64,000 nucleotides of DNA from Flavobacteriaceae bacterium (GTDB lineage: Bacteria; Bacteroidota; Bacteroidia; Flavobacteriales; Flavobacteriaceae): NCBI GenBank assembly GCA_002862705.1, contig PKDU01000031.1:35649-99648 (forward strand), written 5' to 3'. Each line of letters begins with the position of its first letter. Positions within the stretch are counted from its first letter, which is position 1. Position numbers and translations under genes: made by a program. The notes under the pieces are model-generated. The model saw only the letters and a list, made by a program, of their open reading frames with translations, was not told the origin of the DNA and did no database searches. Shown here one piece after another: positions 60,947-64,000 of the stretch.

Positions 60947-62065
60947 TTAGTTGTTTAGCATTACGGGCATGACCAGCATGGTGACTTGTTCGCCTTCATC
61001 CAATCCATCAACAGGTGTAATGATACCCGCTCTATTGGGCAGGGAGAGTTCTAATTGAATTTCATCTGAACTTAGGTTGCTCAACATTTCGGTTAGAAAA
61101 CGTGCGTTAAAACCTATTTGCATATCATCACCTTGGAAAGAACAGGTTAGGCGTTCTTCGGCTTTGTTGCTGTAGTCAATGTCTTCAGCAGAAATGTGAA
61201 GCTCTGCACCAGCAATGCGCAAACGTATTTGATGTGTTGTTTTGTTTGAGAAGATGCTTACCCTTTTAACGGTGTTCAAAAGCTGTATGCGATTGATGCT
61301 CATCACATTGGGGTTTTCCTTTGGGATAACCGCTTCGTAATTTGGGTATTTTCCATCGATTAGCCTGCATATCACTACGGTGTCCTCAAAAGAAAACTGA
61401 ACATTACTATTGTTGTAATGAACTGTCACTTCTTCCTCGCTTCCAACAAGCACTGATTTGAGTAAGTTCAACGGTTTTTTGGGCATGATAAACTCTGCTG
61501 TTTCAGGGGCAACCACGTCTGTTCTTTCATACTTCACCAATTTGTGCGCATCTGTGGCAACAAAAGTCATACCACTCGAAGAAAGCTGGAAAAACACACC
61601 ACTCATAACGGGACGCAAGTCGTCATTTCCACTGGCAAAAATGGTGTTGTTGATGGCTGTTGCTAGGGTGTCGCCCTGTATGCTCAGACTTGAAGCGTCT
61701 ACAACCTCAGCGGCTTGTGGGTATTCGTCAGCATTGGCATAGGCAAGTGCATATTTCCCTTGTTCAGAGCTGATTTCAAGTGTGTTGTTGTCTGCTTTTG
61801 AAAACGTTAAGGGTTGTTCTGGAAATGTTTTTACGGTATCGAGCAGCAGTCTTGCGGGAACAGCTAATTTTCCCTCGCTAGTAGCTTCTACTTGTATCCT
61901 AGCGCTGATGGTAGTTTCGAGGTCAGTTGCCGTAATTTTAAGTTGTTGGGGTGCCAATTCAAACAGCACATGATCCAAGATAGGGAGTGTGTTACTTGTG
62001 TTTAAAACACCGCTGAGGGTTTGGAGTTGGCGTTGCAGTTGTGTACTTGATACAATAAAGTTCAT
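60947..62065 (-). CDS. dnaN: DNA polymerase III subunit beta (sliding clamp)
   Basis: Ring-shaped processivity clamp for replication and repair polymerases. The 372-residue product has the three-fold repeated clamp domains with recognisable segments ILDHVLFEL, TDLETTISARI, FVATDAHKLVKYER and a C-terminal VTMLVMPVMLNN (the pocket-forming MPM/ML end). Length is normal. Not beside dnaA or recF, as is usual in Bacteroidota. Its stop abuts the gapN stop on the other strand. Confidence 0.97.
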   Translation of the reverse strand: MNFIVSSTQLQRQLQTLSGVLNTSNTLPILDHVLFELAPQQLKITATDLETTISARIQVEATSEGKLAVPARLLLDTVKTFPEQPLTFSKADNNTLEISSEQGKYALAYANADEYPQAAEVVDASSLSIQGDTLATAINNTIFASGNDDLRPVMSGVFFQLSSSGMTFVATDAHKLVKYERTDVVAPETAEFIMPKKPLNLLKSVLVGSEEEVTVHYNNSNVQFSFEDTVVICRLIDGKYPNYEAVIPKENPNVMSINRIQLLNTVKRVSIFSNKTTHQIRLRIAGAELHISAEDIDYSNKAEERLTCSFQGDDMQIGFNARFLTEMLSNLSSDEIQLELSLPNRAGIITPVDGLDEGEQVTMLVMPVMLNN

Positions 62066-62084
62066 GTGCTAGTGTGTTTACTTA

Positions 62085-62092
62085 CAAATATA
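62085..62092 (-). promoter_or_regulatory. Putative -7 promoter box for dnaN
   Basis: Reads TATATTTG on the minus strand, exact TAnnTTTG match 19 bases before the dnaN ATG at 62065. Confidence 0.5.
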
Positions 62093-62131
62093 TTGTTTAC
62101 GCAGGCTTTCCTAAAACAAATTTATCAACAG

Positions 62132-62956
62132 CTAGGCATCATTTATGAACGCAACACGTATGGGGTCAAGGTATGTAAGGCCAAAAAGCGTGCTTGCACC
62201 GCCCCCATAGTTCGGACTTCCCTTAAATACGGCAAGTTCTAGATGCCCTTGTGCATTGAAAAGCGCCAGTTTTTTACCTACTTCCTCTCGTTGTGCTTTG
62301 GGTCTGTCGTAGCGTATGGCCTCGTGGTAATCGTTAAAGATTTCTTTAAAGTTGTGGTTTCGCGCATGGATGATAAACGGACGATTTCTTCCAACCTTTT
62401 GAAACAGCTGCTTGGTAATGTTGGTAACTATATTCCCAAACCTGTCGATATGCAACACATGCCCCTGTATTTCGTTGCCCTGTGGGTGTACGGATGGAAT
62501 GTGCTGTGTGAGTTGCTTGAGCGTGCTAATGGGTGTGCCTATTACGCTAAGGGCACCACCGCGATGGATATGGGCTATGGCCTCTACGCCACGCGCTTGG
62601 TTGGTAGTGGCAGCCGTGTTAAGCGCAACAGCTTTTGTGGGTTTTAGTTCGGGTTCTAACAAAGACAAGAAGCCATTGTCTGCGCAAACAAAAAAATGAT
62701 CGTTTAGTTCGGCTACTATTAACGCTTGCTCGGGGGTTTGGTTGAAATTTATGCCCACAAAATGAATGCTGCCTTGTGGAAAACTGCGGTAAACAGAACC
62801 CAATACATAGGCGGCTTGAATAATATGGAAGGGATCAATAAGGTGGGATATGTCTACAATTTCTGGTGCTTCCAACTGGTTGTAAAGTTGTGCTTTTAGG
62901 GCTGATACATATGCATCTTGAAGACCAAAATCGGTAGTTAGCGTAATCAGTGGCAT
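62132..62956 (-). CDS. SAM hydroxide adenosyltransferase (chlorinase/fluorinase family)
   Basis: Family of enzymes that act on S-adenosylmethionine with hydroxide (or rarely halide) to give adenosine and methionine. The 274-residue product begins with ITLTTDFGLQDAYVSALKAQLY, and contains the family pattern VVDISHLIDPFHIIQAAYVL-like IVDISHLIDPFHII and HFVGINFNQTPEQ. FVCADNGFLSLL and a later HVLHIDRFGNIVTNI complete the signature. The hydroxide-using type is far commoner than halogenases, and no halogenation genes are nearby. Divergent from phoH. Confidence 0.9.
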   Translation of the reverse strand: MPLITLTTDFGLQDAYVSALKAQLYNQLEAPEIVDISHLIDPFHIIQAAYVLGSVYRSFPQGSIHFVGINFNQTPEQALIVAELNDHFFVCADNGFLSLLEPELKPTKAVALNTAATTNQARGVEAIAHIHRGGALSVIGTPISTLKQLTQHIPSVHPQGNEIQGHVLHIDRFGNIVTNITKQLFQKVGRNRPFIIHARNHNFKEIFNDYHEAIRYDRPKAQREEVGKKLALFNAQGHLELAVFKGSPNYGGGASTLFGLTYLDPIRVAFINDA

Positions 62957-62996
62957 TTTAATAACCTTATCTTAATTTAGCAATCTAAAAATTGCT

Positions 62997-63016
62997 TAAT
63001 TTTGATTACAAAGTTA
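62997..63016. promoter_or_regulatory. Back-to-back -7 boxes between the SAM enzyme gene and phoH
   Basis: TAATTTTG on the plus strand (62997-63004) faces phoH, and TAACTTTG on the minus strand (63009-63016) faces the SAM enzyme gene. Both match TAnnTTTG exactly and are four bases apart. Divergent transcription is inferred. Confidence 0.5.
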
Positions 63017-63059
63017 CCAAAAAAGAAACCCACGTGGTTTAATTATTAAAAAGACGCAT

Positions 63060-64000
63060 TTGAACGAAATTACAATCGAACTCGCCGAAGTTAATCCAAC
63101 GGAATTCTATGGCGGAAAAAGCAACAAAAATGTTGCCCTATTAAAGAAGTACTTCCCCAAAATTAAAATTGTTGTGCGCGGCAATAAAATTACAGCCTTT
63201 GGAGAAGAAGAGTTATTAGAGCACTTTGAGAAGCAAGTGGACAGGTTAGTGATGCACTACGGGAAATACAACACGCTCGACGATGATACGGTTCTCAATA
63301 TCCTTCAAAGCGAAGAAGACGATACCTTTGGTTTGGATCCAGAAGACAATAAAGTAATTCTACACGGGGTGGGTGGTAAAATCATCAAAGCCAAAACCCT
63401 CAACCAAGCAAAATTGGTTACTGCCATGTCTAAAAACGATATGGTTTTTGCTGTTGGCCCTGCTGGAACCGGTAAGACGTACACAGGCGTGGCACTTGCC
63501 GTAAAGGCACTTAAAAACAAACAGGTTAAGCGTATTATCCTTACCCGACCTGCTGTTGAAGCTGGTGAAAACCTCGGTTTCTTACCTGGTGACTTAAAAG
63601 AAAAACTGGATCCCTACATGCAGCCGTTATACGATGCCCTGCGGGATATGATTCCTGCTGAAAAGTTGGATCACTATATTGAAAACGGAATTATTCAGAT
63701 AGCACCCATGGCATTTATGCGAGGGAGAACACTTGATAATGCTTTTGTTATCCTCGATGAAGCACAAAATACCACCCACAATCAAATGAAGATGTTTTTG
63801 ACGCGTATGGGTAAAAACGCTAAATTCATGATTACGGGCGATCCAGGTCAAATCGATTTGCCGAGACGTGTCATTTCAGGGCTTAAAGAAGCTATTTTGG
63901 TTCTCGGTAGCCTTAAAGGGATAGGCATGATTTACCTAGACGACAAAGACGTTATTCGTCACAGATTAGTCAAGCAAGTTATTGAGGCCTACAAACAAAC
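63060..64000 (+). CDS. PhoH family ATPase (3' end cut by window edge)
   Basis: Cytosolic P-loop ATPase with a role in RNA metabolism or stress in other bacteria; the exact function is unsettled. The frame starts at TTG 63060 (LNEITIELAEVNP) because no ATG precedes a conserved start, and it runs off the right edge after 313 codons. The Walker A is GPAGTGKT (133-140), Walker B FVILDEAQN, and RPAVEAGENLGFLPGDLKEKLDPYMQPLYDAL is the PhoH hallmark. Only a few residues should be missing, because the family's usual length here is about 317-320. Confidence 0.95.
   Translation, partial: MNEITIELAEVNPTEFYGGKSNKNVALLKKYFPKIKIVVRGNKITAFGEEELLEHFEKQVDRLVMHYGKYNTLDDDTVLNILQSEEDDTFGLDPEDNKVILHGVGGKIIKAKTLNQAKLVTAMSKNDMVFAVGPAGTGKTYTGVALAVKALKNKQVKRIILTRPAVEAGENLGFLPGDLKEKLDPYMQPLYDALRDMIPAEKLDHYIENGIIQIAPMAFMRGRTLDNAFVILDEAQNTTHNQMKMFLTRMGKNAKFMITGDPGQIDLPRRVISGLKEAILVLGSLKGIGMIYLDDKDVIRHRLVKQVIEAYKQ

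Noticed and set aside
62132..62956. Possible halogenase (chlorinase/fluorinase).
   Set aside because: The sequence fits the widespread hydroxide-using branch as far as I can see, and there are no halometabolite genes nearby.

Overview
The window is chromosomal DNA from a member of the Bacteroidota, almost certainly a flavobacterium. The evidence is a set of lineage-typical gene orders: parA-parB-DUF5683-dapB-lepB, ftsK-lolA-lptF/G-ribB, peroxiredoxin-thioredoxin-DUF6952, and an arginine operon with an acetyl/succinyl-ornithine-type carbamoyltransferase. Supporting signs are promoter boxes of the Bacteroidota form TAnnTTTG, little sign of Shine-Dalgarno sequences, SusC-like TonB receptors with carboxypeptidase-regulatory domains, and a stray type IX secretion sorting domain. 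The gene content is mostly housekeeping. I see no prophage, insertion sequence, CRISPR array or rRNA.

Layout. 1-5.6 kb (minus strand): signal peptidase I (cut by the edge), dapB, DUF5683, parB, parA, an SDR reductase, ftsB-like, udk. 5.8-5.9 kb: two tRNA-Pro genes. 6.1-9.4 kb: thioredoxin reductase, a hotdog protein, a 58-residue protein, OxyR and a cyclophilin lipoprotein. 9.4-12.6 kb: acyltransferase, Cu/Zn superoxide dismutase, an SGNH lipoprotein without a normal start codon, and a DUF3089 hydrolase. 12.6-17.7 kb: a sulfate assimilation operon (DUF2061, APS-type cysH, cysD, cysN, reductase, ferredoxin). Where sulfite reductase and siroheme genes are expected it has a single chimeric ORF. 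A divergent Rrf2 regulator follows, then a putative copper uptake group (HYC_CC_PP protein, TonB receptor, extracytoplasmic HMA protein). 21-23.9 kb: small lipoprotein and DoxX genes, tRNA-Ser with a duplicated 3' flank, TSUP transporter. 24-32 kb: TonB receptor, then ribB, lptF/G, lolA, ftsK. 32-36.4 kb: antioxidant operon, NhaC antiporter, lipoamide dehydrogenase, sorting-domain fragment. 36.5-45.4 kb: the arginine operon (GNAT, argG, argC, proC, argD, carbamoyltransferase, argB, argE-like, argH) behind a structured leader with a 23-codon upstream ORF. 45.4-50 kb: pabB-like, tilS, dsbD. 50-52.5 kb: REP-like repeats, flavin reductase, an internally deleted comM remnant, aldehyde dehydrogenase. 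52.7-59.3 kb: ilvD-ilvB-ilvN-ilvC-ilvA behind a short leader ORF with three consecutive valine codons. 59.4-64 kb: gapN, dnaN, SAM hydroxide adenosyltransferase, PhoH (cut by the edge).

The most unusual items are: the in-frame fusion of a sulfite reductase N-terminus to a siroheme synthase C-terminus, which removes the last step of an otherwise intact sulfate reduction operon; a second in-frame scar in comM; and two candidate leader-peptide systems in front of the arginine and isoleucine-valine operons. No wholly new multi-gene system is evident.
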